This document shows, piece by piece, positions 1 through 13,300 of a stretch of DNA of 64,000 nt (the stretch's first letter is position 1; each line of letters begins with the position of its first letter). The notes under the pieces are model-generated. The model was not told the origin of the DNA, searched no databases, and saw only the letters and a list, made by a program, of their open reading frames with translations. The DNA is from Caprella mutica. Its lineage: Eukaryota; Arthropoda; Malacostraca; Amphipoda; Caprellidae. The stretch spans positions 62,001-126,000 of the forward strand of contig CANNZV010000842.1 of assembly GCA_947561585.1 (NCBI GenBank), written 5' to 3'. A program made the position numbers and the translations under genes.

Positions 1-802
1 AAGAACTAAAGATCTAACAAATAATAGTACTGCCACTAAGTTAGATCAACGATGTCCACTTAATTGTTTTGATTTAATCCATTCATATATTGGAATTGCT
101 TATTATCATTTTTTCAAATATTTTCTAGTTGTGTGTTCCATAGATTAAAAAGTTAACCACGATTTTATTTTAAAGTATCAAGAACCCCTATTATAAATAA
201 AATAAAACAATTAGGTATTGGATATACTAGAAATAATGATCTTGTATTTGAAATAAAAAATTTCGCGGAAAGTGACAATTTAAAATTCATTGGTAATACT
301 TATTTGCAGTTATTTTTTTATTTTTCAGGTACCCAGCTATTAAAGCAAGGAGATACTAAATAAATGTGCATTTACTACCTATATATCACCTATTTAATAA
401 TGTATATAAGTGTTCACATGCGACGTTACTTAGAGTGCAGTTCTGGTCATTTCTATCATATTTAATTCATTCCCTAAATTGTAATTTGAATCAATTGGTG
501 TACGGAATGTACCACCATTAACATCTTAAAAACTTTAATAGTATCTTTAAATTAAAATGCATACAGTTACATTTTCTAAATATTTGAATGTTGGTAATAA
601 TTTAATTCAGTATATACCATCAATATATTGCACCATCGTCCGAAGATATATCGATACCACTGTGTATTAATTTAAAATACGTTTTATCGTTCAAATTATT
701 TTTTTAAAAATAAGTAGGATGCAGATTTTGAAGATGAACAGTCTCTTATTAACACAAATAACATAATTAGAATCGAAATCATATATTAATATAATAGGGA
801 TA

Positions 803-1034
803 CAGTAGAACTACTTTATAATGAAATCATGTATAGTGAAAATTGAGTCCCGAGAAAGGAAGTAGCCTCTATAGACACAAATTTTCTTCCGTCAGTCATG
901 AACTGCCATCAGTTTTAGACAACTGATGGCCATTTTATGACGGACTAAATAAAATTTGGTCACTATATATAGGCTACTTCCTTACTCAGTACTGTGTATT
1001 CACTATACAGGATTCAATTATAGGAGTTCTACTG
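803..1034. mobile_element. MITE with CAGTAGAACT termini (pogo/Tigger-like)
   Basis: The ends are inverted repeats of about 37 bp starting CAGTAGAACTACTTTATAAT on the left and CAGTAGAACTCCTATAATTG when the right end is read in reverse, and both arms continue to a shared TGTATAGTGAA. The left end is preceded by TA and the right end is followed by CA, so the expected TA duplication is imperfect. An inner hairpin around 890-945 (CCATCAGTT / AACTGATGG) lies between the arms. CAGTAGAAC termini are familiar from Tigger/pogo elements. No coding capacity remains. The class is inferred from terminal sequence only. Confidence 0.6.
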
Positions 1035-1264
1035 CATGTACACACAAAACATACACAAGTTAGCATAGTTTTGGTTAATGATCACCAACTTAAATCCCAA
1101 TTGGTTTAGTCTGAACTGTTGTAATTTGTACCATTGAAGTGAGGATAAGCTACGAATAATAGAACAGTTCAACATTTTCCGATACGTAAAAAAAAATATT
1201 TGATAAATATTATTTACCTTTTGGATATCAAATTAAATAATAATTATTTTTTATTTTTATCGGA

Positions 1265-1500
1265 CTTAATCGGTAATATGGAACTGTCCGATAATTCGTA
1301 ACTTACCCCATATTCTTCAATGATATATCGCCAATACATGTTGATTGTAATGATTTTGTGACTCGCAGAGATAGCCAATGTAGAATACCTGCCCCGTAGA
1401 CTTTCGAATAAATAACCATAAAAAGTAGAATTTATTCCGAATCATTCCAGTAGAATATAATAATGTAATTAAATAATGCTTATCATTTAAATAAGTAAGT
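1265..1500 (-). other. conserved block with splice-donor-like site; possible 5' exon of a copy beyond the left edge
   Basis: This block aligns with 9660-9900. Read on the minus strand both copies contain an open stretch ending in GGG followed by GTAAGT, an excellent 5' splice site, at about 1306 and 9698. Both translate to similar residues (YSTLAI-ASHKIIT). The reading frame upstream is not shared, and an ATG present in copy 1 is ATA in copy 2, so coding is doubtful. Since minus-strand transcription runs right to left, this copy would lie upstream of a further paralog outside the window, and the 9660 copy upstream of copy 1. It could be an untranslated first exon or simply duplicated DNA. Confidence 0.3.
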
Positions 1501-2128
1501 GTGTATATATATCAACCTTTTTATATAATTTCTGATCTTGTAACTCTACCACACTATATATCTATAATGCAATGGAAAGAAGAAAATATATACAAATAAA
1601 TCTTGTAAATAACTGAATAGAGTTAAGACAGTTTTCAGTAATTTGAATGTTTGAATCTTAATTTATGATCGTTCTTCATTAGATTCGTAGAGATTCTTCC
1701 ATAATAAATAAATCAAGACATAACTAGTTTGTATCACCCAATCCGAATATAAGAAACAGCTGTAGAAGATAAAAATGTATCAGAAACGATTGTGTAATTA
1801 TGAATAAATAATAAAAATCTACTGCATTATTCCATTTCCTTCAACTATGTATATATTTCAGGACAGTAACCTTTTTTTTTATACCCGAAAACTGTATCAC
1901 AAAAAGAATTGAATTTAATTTGTCTGACAATGACAGATTATATTGTATGAAGTAAAACACGAATAGAATATATATCAGTATACAGGGACAATAGTCTTAA
2001 AAATAGCGATTTAAAGATAATTGAAAATATATAAAAGATAATTCTAAGAAAGTCTATTGTTTGATTTATAAAACTGAAGAGTCCCAGGAATTTCAAGTTT
2101 GATTTATACCTAATATTTATTAAGAATC

Positions 2129-5100
2129 TCAAAGCTTGAAATTGACTGCCTTGGAGAACTCCAGCATGATTCTGCAGATAATTTCTTCACAGAAAGGAAG
2201 AGCTACGAACTGAACTCCAAGAGGAAGTCCGGTGGCACCTTTGGTGTACTGGAAAAGAATAATTTATGTTAAATAATTCTTAACTATTCTCGTAACAACT
2301 CTGGTTAAAGGAGATGTGATCTACAGCTAGAATCTAATCCAATACTCACCTCTTTGATGAGTTTGTGCAGACGACAGTCCGTGGTGTTGTAGTCTTGCAG
2401 AGCTCTCTGATCCTCTTCAGTTTCTCTGGTCACTGGAACCACTCCACTTGGGTAGTCCAGCAGATTGTACAACTTCGTGTATACAGAAATTGCTGTGACG
2501 GAAATAGATTACGGTTTGGTACATGAACTTGTTAGAACTTTTAACGAAGGAAATATTCAAACAATGCATATGTTCGACGTAATTTACCCAATTACGTGAT
2601 CACGAAAGTGGTTTACGCGTTTTTAACTATTGAACTTCCATAGTGACTAAATGTCGACTTCCATGCGGCGGCTGAAGCAGCTAGAGCCGCCGAATTGAAA
2701 TTTGACCTAAAGAGGCCCGGTCCGGTTGGAATATAGATTTACACTTTTAAAACTTGACTTGAGTAGTTTTAAATCCAGGAACTAATTTTCTAAGACGTAT
2801 TTACGTGAAATAAATGAAAATGATGCAGTTCTGTTTCCATGCACTTTTATAATCTTATTACATAGCTAACGATAGTCTAGAGTTCGTGTATAATACAAGC
2901 GTTGTTGAGTCACCTTTTCATTCACACCAAAAAATAGTTAATGTTCCTATAAGTTATGCTTTTATTGTCAAGCAGAATGTGACACATCATCTGTTGTACT
3001 TCACTTGTGCTCTAGAGACCCACCAGATCAAAAATGATATACAAGTAATTATTTCAAAAGATGTTGCAATATTTTCATTGACATTTTTACGATACACAAA
3101 TACGTCATAGACAATTGAAGTCATGGAGTTTCAGCAACTGAAGTCAATTGGTTATAAATTATGCATCAATATTTCGAACCGGGCCAGGCCTTTTAGACAA
3201 TCTGGTCGTTCCAATGTTAAAAACACACAGCACAATTTTGCGGAACCCACACACGACTATTTTGATTATCCTACCAAATAAACTGGAGTCGAATCCTTTT
3301 GGTACTGCAGGAACTGGCCAAACTGGACAAACAATCAGATCCAAACCAGCTTCTTTCCAGGCCTCTTCAAATTTACTTAGATAAATAATTTTGTCCATCT
3401 GTCTGCTCCATATCTTGTCTATCGTATCAAGAGGAGCTGAAAATATAAACCTTGATTAATAAAGTACTAAACTATTTTTTCATCATTAAATTTCTATCAA
3501 TTGAAACGAAACTCACATGTTAAGTTAGAGACATACTCTCCATATTTCTTCTTCAAATCAGATTTTGTAATTTCAGCATTGGTTTTGGAAGCACAAGCAG
3601 TGTCTTTGTAGAATTCTACGCTGTTGTCAACAATTTCTCCCTCCAGTAAATCAGACACAAATTTTCCTCCGTCGGCGAGAAGGAAATCGTAATAGAGTTT
3701 GACAGCTTCTTCGACATTGGGAGGTGCGAATGGTACCAGATCATGACCTAATTCCTGTTGAAACGTGAACGATAAAGTAAATTTATTAATATACGAGTCC
3801 TTCAAACCAATCAAACATAACAAAATATACGAATTATAATTTATATCCTTAATTCATTTTTATTGTTAAAAATATTAGGTAAATCCCTAGTTCATGTCCC
3901 TATTTCATTTAGGGACGTGAACTAAGAAGGGGTGTTTTTAAATTTATTTTTCTTAAAATTTAATTACCTTTTTCTATTAAAATATGTTGCACTGAGAAAG
4001 TTAATTCACAGAAAATTTAGTATCTTGACTACATATATAAATATAACCAAAAAGGAATATATAAAATTGAAATCATGCAAATTAAAGAATATCGTTTTGA
4101 AAACGAATTGAAATATATACTCTTGTTTTTGTTTTTATATGGTTATCATAATAAGAAAATTATTAATTTAAAAATACCTCCTACCTATATAGTTCACGTC
4201 CCTAAATAAAATGGGGACATGAACTAGGAATTTACTCAATTTCATTCTAAAAATATCAGTTTAAACTATAATGATTATTTCGTTGTCTCACAAACCTTCA
4301 GAATGGTGACTGATTCCATCACTGATCTTTCAACTCCAGGGGTTGGAGAGAAAATTCCCAAGTCAACGTACCACCCAATTTTGAGTTTGTTCTTCAATGG
4401 TCTTTCCACAGTTCCCTCGAACAAATGGTCTCTCCATTCAACAGGAGGAATACTTGTAGATAAATGAGTCATTCCCTCTTTGAAAAGAGCTTTGTAGGCT
4501 TCTACGACGATCGCTGCGTCTTTACCCATCACTCCGATGACGCCAGATACTAAAAAGGTTTTTGAGTATTATCTTCGAACGCTATCTAATAAACTTAATG
4601 TAATGGTTATGGAGATTCTTTATCAACAATTTGATTTAATATATTGTTCACACCTCCAACCGGTGGTGGAAAAGGTGCAACAATCCCCTCCAACAGAATT
4701 CTTGGAACTGAAGGCCTGATGGTTGCAATACCGCAGAAATGTGCTGGAACTCTAAGACTGCCAGCAATGTCCGACCCAAGTCCAAGCACTGAACCTCCTC
4801 CACCAATAAGAGCTCCCTCACCACCTAGAAAGAAGTTAACTGCACTTTAAATACTTATTCCTTGGGAGGTGTTTCTGAACAGCTTATACTCTAAAGTCAG
4901 GTAAACTTAGATTATCAAGTAATAAAATAATTCAAATATAAAGAATGTAAAATAATCGCCCACCAGCAAAGTAAAGTAACTCCTAACTATTACACAATTA
5001 TGTTTGAATTCTAATGTTTTAAAAAATACTTATTGAAATTTAAAATAAACCTGCAAATAAGTCATCATCTCAATTATATATAGGACTAGTTTTTCTAAAT

Positions 5101-7337
5101 TATTTTACCTGAGGAGCCACCGCAAGATCTCTCAACATTTTGAGGGTTTAGGGTCTCACCAAAAACAGGATTGCTGCAGTTGAAACTGTGAAAAAAAAAA
5201 TATTATTGTCAGTTTAAAAGAAATTAAAACAGTAGCTTATATTCTGGAGCAATTCCTTCATTTATAATTGGACTGAACGTTATTCCCGTTAGTGGTAAGA
5301 TAGCTGAAATAGAATTTTATTCATTTAACCACACATTTATCAACAACAGATAAATTAAAATTCGATTTAATATAATCACTTCGATTCAACAAATAATCAA
5401 TATACAGTTAAAGTCACAACTCTTCACCGATACTTCTATTTAATAGTAGCTATCAGTGTCTTAGCTTATTAATAATAGTTCTTCCAGGTTCACTTCTATG
5501 TATTTTACTATATTCAATGTATTTAGAATTCAGAAACTCAATATCAATCACCTCATGCAAGTTTGTGGATTGTTGGTTTTAACGAATGGTATGGCTCCAA
5601 ATTTTCTGAATAGCTGGACAATTGCAGCATCATTTTCATTAGGTTTGTTCACCAGCTTCTGAAGGCCTAGTGTACCATCAGCTCCTTTCACAGAAATCAT
5701 ATCTTTGACACTCAGAGGGACTCCGAAAAGAGGCATTGATGAGAGATCTAGGGAAGATCTTCTCGCTTCTAGATCCTCTGCAAATTTCTTGAGTCCAGCG
5801 TCAGAGAAAAAAATATATAAGCACATTTTAAGTTATTCAGAAACTACTAATCGAATTCGATAGTTTAAATTGGAAAATATGGGAAATAAGTAACTTTTAG
5901 TTTTAGTTTTATTTTCCTATCAATCAATCGTATTGAAGATTCTTTACGAACCTGTAATAAAATCCATTCTTATTAAATCGTGAAAGTTTTCCCCTATTGC
6001 TGTTTAGTAAATTGAATTCCCATGCAAGACCTAACTTGTTTTCTCTTATCAAATACGATAATAAAACTATTTAACCCAAGTAAACTAGCCCTCAAAAGTT
6101 TGCTCACTAACCTACAGTCGCTAAAATGTGCGCGCCAGTCCTCACTAAATCTCTTATGAAATATTAACCAATTGACTTATTAATATTTTTTCTTCATAAA
6201 AACCTTCATTTGATATTTATAAATCCAATGGTAAACACCAAAAACTAATTTTCCATTGGAAAAAAATTACTAAACAAAGATAAAAAACAGATATTTTTTA
6301 GGTATTATTGTATGGAAGCGGCTTGCCACTCAATATGGAGCTTGACGAGGTGCAAATTCTCGCACATCTTAATTACTAAGCAGTTAACTGATTATAGTGA
6401 GACATTCATCCTTATATTCTCAAACACACTCGTGCATCTCATGATTGGAGAGAGCTCTAATACATTAAATATACTCGAATTAATGATCGTAATAAGAGTA
6501 TCATACCATTTATCATCTTCGTTCTTGACGAATCGTATGTAATAATATGAAAAAAGTAGAACTCAAGATAAGACAGTCTCCAAATCGATTTAAAATTTAG
6601 GTTATTATTATTTTTTCCCGATGACTGATGCACCCAAGCCATCGTCTAGGACTCAAAGGTTTCTAGGATTAATATTTAAAATTCAAAGTTGGTCTTTTAT
6701 TGAAGGCAATTTCAATGTTTGTTCTTATACAAACATCAAAAAAATATTTTTCAATCATTTTATTAGATGATATTTCCTTAAATTTTAAAAGTATAAATAA
6801 TTTTTTAATTTGAAATTTGTTACCTTGGCATCAAGTATGAACTCCGTTACGCAGTTTGTTCTTTTGCTCTCGCAAATAGCCTGAGAAGAAATTGAAAGTT
6901 AGTACAAAAGTTCTAAAATTTTTACAACTTCTTACAACCTAAAGAAAATATTGAAACTTGATAACTAAATGGAAAACCTATCCTGCCTTTCTCCAGAAAT
7001 ATTTTTCTCTCTTAACAGCCAATTCAGGAAGTTTGTAGAGTTTTGAGATATTTTCTTTAATTAATCATGATAAAGCTACATTTCAGAAATGTTTTCCTAA
7101 TCAAATTATCTGCATATGAAAACATATTTTGAAATCCCTCTTTTCATTCATCACCTTAGCTTGAAAAGCCTCCATCACTTTGACAGCGGACAACTCTCCC
7201 TCTCTGAGTCGCTGGAGCAGCTCCATGGGCTCCAAAGAGAGAATTCTCTGTCTATCTTCAGTGAGGAGTTCTCCTCCGCCTCCCAAAGAGAGGAGAGACT
7301 CCTCTAGGAGCTGGCGTGACCTCACCAATTTCTCCAT
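2129..7337 (-). CDS. amidase-signature hydrolase, FAAH-like, copy 1 (clade A), 10 exons
   Basis: Predicted serine hydrolase that would cleave fatty-acid amides or similar lipid amides and esters. Exons on the minus strand: 7155-7337, 6824-6880, 5552-5787, 5109-5185, 4654-4824, 4296-4549, 3517-3754, 3275-3436, 2350-2492, 2129-2248. All introns are GT-AG, phases agree, and the joined frame is 547 codons with no internal stop. The start is the ATG of MEKLVRS, the first true ATG and conserved in copies 2 and 7. The triad is Lys108 (GVPLSVKD), Ser183 (CGGSSGGEGA) and Ser207 (SDIAGSLR), with the 75/24 spacing of mammalian FAAH. The oxyanion loop reads DIAGS instead of DIGGS. No N-terminal membrane helix is encoded, unlike mammalian FAAH1. 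Intron 6 carries a fold-back insertion (3879-4235). Substrate is unknown; membership of the amidase signature family is secure. Confidence 0.88.
3879..4235. mobile_element. fold-back element with 'tagttcatgtccct' arms, in intron 6 of copy 1
   Basis: The left arm (GTAAATCCCTAGTTCATGTC) is matched in inverse at the right end (GTAAATTCCTAGTTCATGTC when reversed). Each arm is itself nearly palindromic, with CTAGTTCATGTCCC followed by GGGACGTGAACTA. The central part is plain AT-rich DNA. The intron keeps its donor (ACCTTCAG side) and its acceptor at exon 7, so splicing signals look untouched. A related, more rearranged copy is at about 57882-58388 upstream of copy 6. No target duplication is clear. 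Confidence 0.7.
6040..6245. repeat. dispersed repeat, copy in intron 2 of amidase copy 1
   Basis: The stretch aligns with 27058-27232. Shared pieces include 'actagccctcaaaag' / 'cctagcccccaaaag', a 'gcgcgccag' / 'gcgccagaacc' segment, and the run 'aattgactt' followed by a T-rich tail with 'tttttcttc'. One copy is inside an intron and the other is intergenic downstream of copy 4, so it is a dispersed element rather than part of the gene duplication unit. Termini and class are not clear. Confidence 0.5.
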
Positions 7338-7754
7338 CGATAAGATCAAGTCAAGTATTCGTTACAAAGGAAATATTTAAGAAGATTAGGTTCTGTTTAT
7401 TTAATATGTGAAAAAAGTAAGGTTAAGCAATTTTAACGGCTATAACTCCTATTTATCTATACATAGTACTTTTTATAGTATTATCATTTACATTTATTGC
7501 CCGCAGTAGAATTTTGTACAATCATTTCAAGATATTATATAGCTAGGATACGACTATCGGTAAAGATTGATATTCACATTCGCTGTGTATGACTTGCATC
7601 ATACAACGATGCAACTTTATCTCTATCAGTAGTTAGAGACATTAATTTAACATTTACTAATTAATATGAATAAATGTTAAGGTAATTTAATATACTAAAT
7701 AAACATAAAAATTAAATAATGATAAAAAGAACTTTAGATATTTCATCACATTTA

Positions 7755-7930
7755 ACGTGAAAGTCACCGCACTGAGTAACAGTTATCTCTACACTGGTTG
7801 ATCTGCTCGGCACACTAGTTGATAAGGTACTAGTGTGGTGCTATCCCAAGGACAAACTGGTTAGTGGTTACAGGCTACTAGTGTATACTAGTGGCACACA
7901 TTGGTAGAGAGGTATATAGAGTACATAAGC
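7755..7930 (-). promoter_or_regulatory. conserved clade A upstream region, copy 1
   Basis: The block is about 420-590 bp upstream of the copy 1 start codon and is rich in ACTAGT/CACTAG words. It contains, on the minus strand at 7844-7863, the 20-mer TAACCAGTTTGTCCTTGGGA. The same word is 210 bp upstream of copy 7 (62318-62337, plus strand), and with one change about 2.2 kb upstream of copy 2 (17997-18016), where an insertion separates it from the gene. Conservation could reflect promoter function or only shared descent; no TATA box can be fixed. Confidence 0.4.
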
Positions 7931-7939
7931 TCTCATGCA

Positions 7940-9650
7940 AAGATAAGCCCTTTCACTTGGGTTAAAAATTGGAGAATGGAAATTTATTGTAAAAGGGAAA
8001 TCCGAATCGAGAAATGAAAATATATCTAAATATTTAAAAGTAAAGGCTTCACTTTATCTCCAAGAAATACATAAATGGAATATATACCTTTATACGTTTT
8101 AAGGATCTTGAAATTGTGCAAGGTCAAACATTTTCAAGATCCTAAAACGCGGAGTTCATTCTCGCATGTAATTTTAAATAGAATTTTTCTTAATTTTTTA
8201 TTTAATTTAAGAGACGACATTTTTACATTAAAAACAAAGGGAAAACTTATGAAGTTAATTCCAAACGTTTGGTAGAATGTATAATATCTCAGTAAAATTA
8301 AAATACCAGTTTTGTAAAGTAAGTAACTCATGTTTAGTTACCAATATATTACCAAATTATTATGTGTAGCTTTAACTATCATATTTTGATGAAATGGACC
8401 AATTAAATGCATAAATAATTGATTATCTACTTCATCACTGTTGGTCCTGCTTAACATCCTTTACCTTCCTTGCACACTCTCGAGATTATCGTGCTTTTTC
8501 AATGATCCTAAAAACGTGCAGCCCATTCTCGAGATTGAGCAAATTGGCAAACTGGGTGAAACAAATGCATTGAAAGTGTTAAGATTTAACCATAGCTTAC
8601 TGTATAATTGAGTAATTAGTTAGATTGCATTATTTATTGTATTACATATTGAACAAGCAGTAATTTTCTATTCTGTGATTTCTTTTTCAGTAGTAGGGTA
8701 AATTCCAAGTTATTGGTTGGTTCTACATTTTCGGACACCTGAAAAAAAAGAAAATATAATGATCATTATCTAACTTCTATTTCATTTGATATCATGGATA
8801 ACAATTGGAATTTAAGTTAAACAATGGTTATTATACATAGAGTTTTACGTGTTCGAAAATATACAACCGTGCAATAACACGGAACCTAATTACATTAAAA
8901 TGGGACTTGTTGAATAGTATTCTAAATTTAATTCTTATTATTCCCAGCTCTTTATTATAAGTAAAAAGGCAGAAAAAACACTTAAAGATCAATATGTTTG
9001 TTCAAATAAAAAAAACGGCAAACTGTGGTGAATGTACGAATAAAATTGCCGGAAAACTATGACTCCACAGTCCACAGTTTTTTACTAACTTATAGTTATG
9101 TAAATAAATAAAATTATTTCTATCTAACAGATAGGATAGGTCGTATAGTATTGAAAAGTACGACACTCAATATTATATTAATATTTATTATCCTTAATGG
9201 TGTCCAATGAATATTTAAACGAATATAATGTTCACAAGAAAATATTGAATATAATCCAATTAATAATAATAACCTACAGCAACAGGTTGTTGAATTTTTC
9301 CGTTATATATTTTTAACACTGTAAAAATTTATTTAAGGTAAAAAACTTATGAATTTGATAACAATTACAATTTACAAACATGAGATACCATGTTTCCAGT
9401 ACACCGTATACCGCTTCCAGTATTTCCATTTAATTTATATTTAATTTAATCCATTTAATTTAAAATACTGGTTAGGATTAATTAGAATTTTAAATGATAT
9501 TTAAATTACTTTATTCTGTAGTGATTTTAGTAATTTAGTTGAAAGAAAAATGTAAAACAGTTATACGAATTTATTCATATTGTTATTCAAGATACCTGCA
9601 TGAACACCGAATTTTATTGAAGTAAAATAATGCTTATTATAATTTATTTT
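7940..9650. other. intergenic, no gene seen
   Basis: AT-rich DNA between copy 1 and the conserved block at 9660. A short segment near 8640-8760 ('aaattccaagttattggttg', 'ttctacattttcgg') resembles pieces of the dispersed repeat at 19780-19830 and, in inverse, 16230-16265. There is a small inverted pair around 8095-8145 ('aggatcttgaaa' / 'ttttcaagatcct'). Nothing else can be supported. Confidence 0.5.
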
Positions 9651-9659
9651 TCTCACTCA

Positions 9660-9960
9660 TCAGATAATTTAGATCTGTCCAATAATTCGTAACTTACCCC
9701 AAATTCTGCAATGTTATATCGCCAATATATGTTGATTGTAATGATTTTATGACTCGCAAAGATAGCCAACGTGGAATAACTACCTATCCAGTAGATTTTC
9801 GAATAAAATAACCATAAAATGTTGAATTTATTATTAATCACTCCAGTAGAATATGATAATATAATTAAATGATGCTTATCATTCATAGAATTAAATGATG
9901 GCTATCATTTAAATATATAAGTGTGTATGTACATATCCGTTTTTATATACTATCTGATCG
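9660..9960 (-). other. conserved block with splice-donor-like site upstream of copy 1
   Basis: This is the second copy of the block at 1265-1500, located 2.3 kb upstream of the copy 1 start codon on the transcribed strand. The minus-strand segment ends GGG|GTAAGT at about 9698, and 77 codons around it are open, including SYSTLAIFASHKIIT. Differences from the other copy are both silent and replacing, so selection on a protein is not evident. A non-coding first exon for copy 1 is the simplest functional reading. Confidence 0.3.
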
Positions 9961-10350
9961 TATAACTTAATTAGATAAATCAAGCCATATTAGTTTATTT
10001 CACTCAATCCGAATGAAGGAAATAAATGATAAACTGTATTAGAAACGATAGTGTAATTATTATGAATTAAATAATGAAAACCTTAGATGAACTAATCCAA
10101 TTCCCTCAATTCTCGATATGTTCGAGGACAATAATGTCTTCTAAAGCCGAAAACTGTATTTTGCTTAGAAAATTGACAGCAAATAAATTACATCAGTGTG
10201 TGGGTCAAATATAGTTTAAAGGCAATTGGCAATATTCGAAAGATAATTTCAACATTAGTTTCATAGATTTATTTGAAACTGAAGATTCCAAGACAATTCC
10301 ATTAAGATATCTACCTAATATTTTTTAAGAACTTTCAAAATAATCAAATC

Positions 10351-13300
10351 TCAAAGCTTGAAATTGACTGCCATGGAGAACTCCAGCATGATTCTGCAGA
10401 TAATTTCTTCACAGAAAGGAAGAGCGACGAACTGAACTCCAAGAGGAAGTCCGGTGGCACCTTTGGTGTACTGGAAAAGAATATTTTACGTTAGATAATT
10501 CTTAACTATTCTCGTAACTAGTGGGGTTAACAAAAATGTGATCTACAGCTAGAATCTAATCCAATACTCACTTCTTTGTTGAGTTTGTGCAGACAACAGT
10601 CCGTGGTGTTGTAGTCTTCCAGAGCTCTCTGATCCTCTTCAGTTTCTCTGGTCACTGGAACCACTCCACTTGGATAGTCCAGCAGATTGTACAACTTCGT
10701 GTATACAGAAATTGCTGTGACGGAAATAGATTAATGTTTGGTACATGAACGTGTTAAAAGAGTTTTATCCAAGGATATATTTAAACAATGCCTGTACATA
10801 TATTTTAATTATCCTACCAAATAAACTGGAATCGAATCCTTTTGGTACTGCAGGAACTGGCCAAACTGGACAAACAATCAGATCCAAACCAGCTTCTTTC
10901 CAGGCCTCTTCAAATTTACTTAGGTAAATAATTTTGTCCATCTGTCGGCTCCAAATCTTGTCTACGGTATCAATAGAAGCTGAAAATGAAAATCTTGGTC
11001 AATTAAAGTACAAAACTATATTTTTTTAATTTCTTGTATATCTAGTTCTATCTTTTCTAACCAAACTCACATGTTAAGTTTGAAACATACTCTCCATGTT
11101 TGTTCTTCAAATCAGATTTTGTAATTTCAGCATTGGTTTTGGAAGCACAAGCAGTGTCTTTGTAGAATTCTACGCTGTTGTCAACAATTTCTGCCTCCAG
11201 TAAATCAGACACAAATTTACCTCCGTCGGCTAAAAGGAAATCGTAGTAGAGTTTGACAGCTTCTTCGACATCGGGAGGTGCAAATGGTACCAGATCATGA
11301 CCCAATTCCTGTTGAAACGTGAGCGATGAAGTAAATTTATTAATATACCAAACCAATTGGCCATTGAACATAACAAAATATACGAATTAGATTAATGTGT
11401 ATACTTAATGCATTTTAAATTCAAAAATAACGATCTAGAAGTTTCAGTTTATTAAACTATTTTGATTATCTCGTTATCTCACAAACCTTCAGAATGGTGA
11501 CTGATTCCATCACTGCTCTTTCAACTCCAGGAGTTGGAGAAAAAATTCCCAAGTCAACGTACCACCCAATTTTGAGTTTGTTCTTCAATGGTCTTTCCAC
11601 AGTTCCCTCGAACAAATGGTCTCTCCATTCAACAGGAGGAATACTTGTAGATAAATGAGTCATTCCCACTTTGAAAAGAGCTTTGTAGGCTTCTACGACG
11701 ATCGCTGCGTCTTTACCCATCACTCCCATAACGCCAGATACTAAAGATATTTTTGAAGAGAGCTCGTATTACGAACATTATCTAATAAACACAATAAATC
11801 ATCATTGGAATCATGTCAATAATTCAATATTATATATAGTTGATACCTCCTGCCGGTGGTGGAAAAGGTGGAACAGCCCCCGTCTTCATAATTCTGGGAA
11901 CTGTAGGCCTGATGGTCGCAATACCACAGAAGTGTGCGGGAACTCTAAGACTGCCAGCAATGTCCGACACAAGACCAAGCACTGAACCTCCTCCACCAAT
12001 AAGAGCTCCCTCACCACCTGAGAGAAGTTTATTGCACTCAATACTTATGCTACAGAAGCATTTTTTAAGCAGTTTACAGTCCGGGAAACTCTGATTATAA
12101 AGACATTACCAACTAATTATTCATAATAATTACGAAAGCTATATATATATATTTTGAAAATAAAAACAATAATGGGATTATTTTTTTCATCTTGTAACTA
12201 TATAAATCTAAATAATAGTAACGGGATATAAATTTATGCTATTATTAATGTTATAATTCCACCATATTAATTTATTCAAACATCAATATAAAAAAAGACG
12301 TAATAAGGGCTAATTTTAAATGAAACAACTTCGTTTCGGTAATAATTTAAAGGTCCGTTTCGGTTATTGTATGGACAGATCGTAACAACTATAGGTATAT
12401 GGTACATATAGTTAATAGTAACTAAGTATAATAAATTAGTAAGTTCCTAGAGAGATATGCTTTGAAACATATTATACTTTAATTTCAGCAGTTAGAAAGC
12501 TATGAAAACAACATAAAAAAGTTTAATTGTGCCACCGCAAATTGCATATGCACCTCCCCTCATCACGTCACGATACAAACTGACAGGCGACAGCCATTCA
12601 GGAGTCTCGTGACCGCCAAAATAAGGTTTGAAAGCGTCCTGCATAAGTAGTTATTATTTTGGCAACTGGCTCACCACTGGTTCACAACTGACTCTACAAG
12701 CTGTAGCACAAGTTACCAGTACAATATGATTGAATCGCACATGTGTACTATAAACAAAAAGTTTCAACTTATAATTTTCCCCACATCCCAACCAGTTATT
12801 CATAGAACTCAAAAGACATAATCTTATGATCAATGCGTTGGCAAATTTCAAATCAATCAAAAAATAACTATTCTTTCCAATCATTGGACTTGTTTTCGTC
12901 TATTTAATTACCTGAAGAGCCACCGCAAGATCTTTCAAGATTTAGGGGGTTTAGGGTCTCCCCAAACACAGGATTGCTGCAGTTGAAACTGTAAGGATAG
13001 TTGAAATACAATGCCATTCATCTAACCACATATTTGTCAAATGCCGATAAATTTTCATTCAATTTGATAGAAAAAATTCGATCAAAAAAATCAATACTTA
13101 TTAACTTCACAGTGAATATATACAGTTAAATTCACAATTCTTCATCAATATTGTTCTATTCGAAATTAACTAACAATGTTTTCATGGTTCTCTTTTATAT
13201 ATATCACTAAATACAATGTATCTAGAATTCAGAAACGCAATATCAATCACCTGATGCCAGTTTGCGGATTGTTGGTTTTAACGAAAGGTATGGCTCCAAA

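Larger units (their letters stand above)
1..2128. other. intergenic, downstream of amidase copy 1
   Basis: No convincing gene is visible. The stretch holds a pogo/Tigger-like MITE at 803-1034 and, from about 1265 to 1500, a block homologous to 9660-9960 that belongs to the tandem duplication unit of clade A copies. The remainder is AT-rich sequence without structure that I can name. Short open frames here carry no recognisable motif. Confidence 0.6.

Noticed and set aside
2886..3110. Plus-strand frame within intron 8 of copy 1
   Set aside because: It begins with GTG, lies in an intron, is not conserved in copy 2 and has no motif.
3148..3384. Plus-strand frames opposite amidase exons (also 4644-4850, 11840-12094, 21101-21337, 28859-29095, 47632-47859, 56050-56286)
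   Set aside because: All are antisense shadows of well-supported exons with matching splice sites and a conserved family product.
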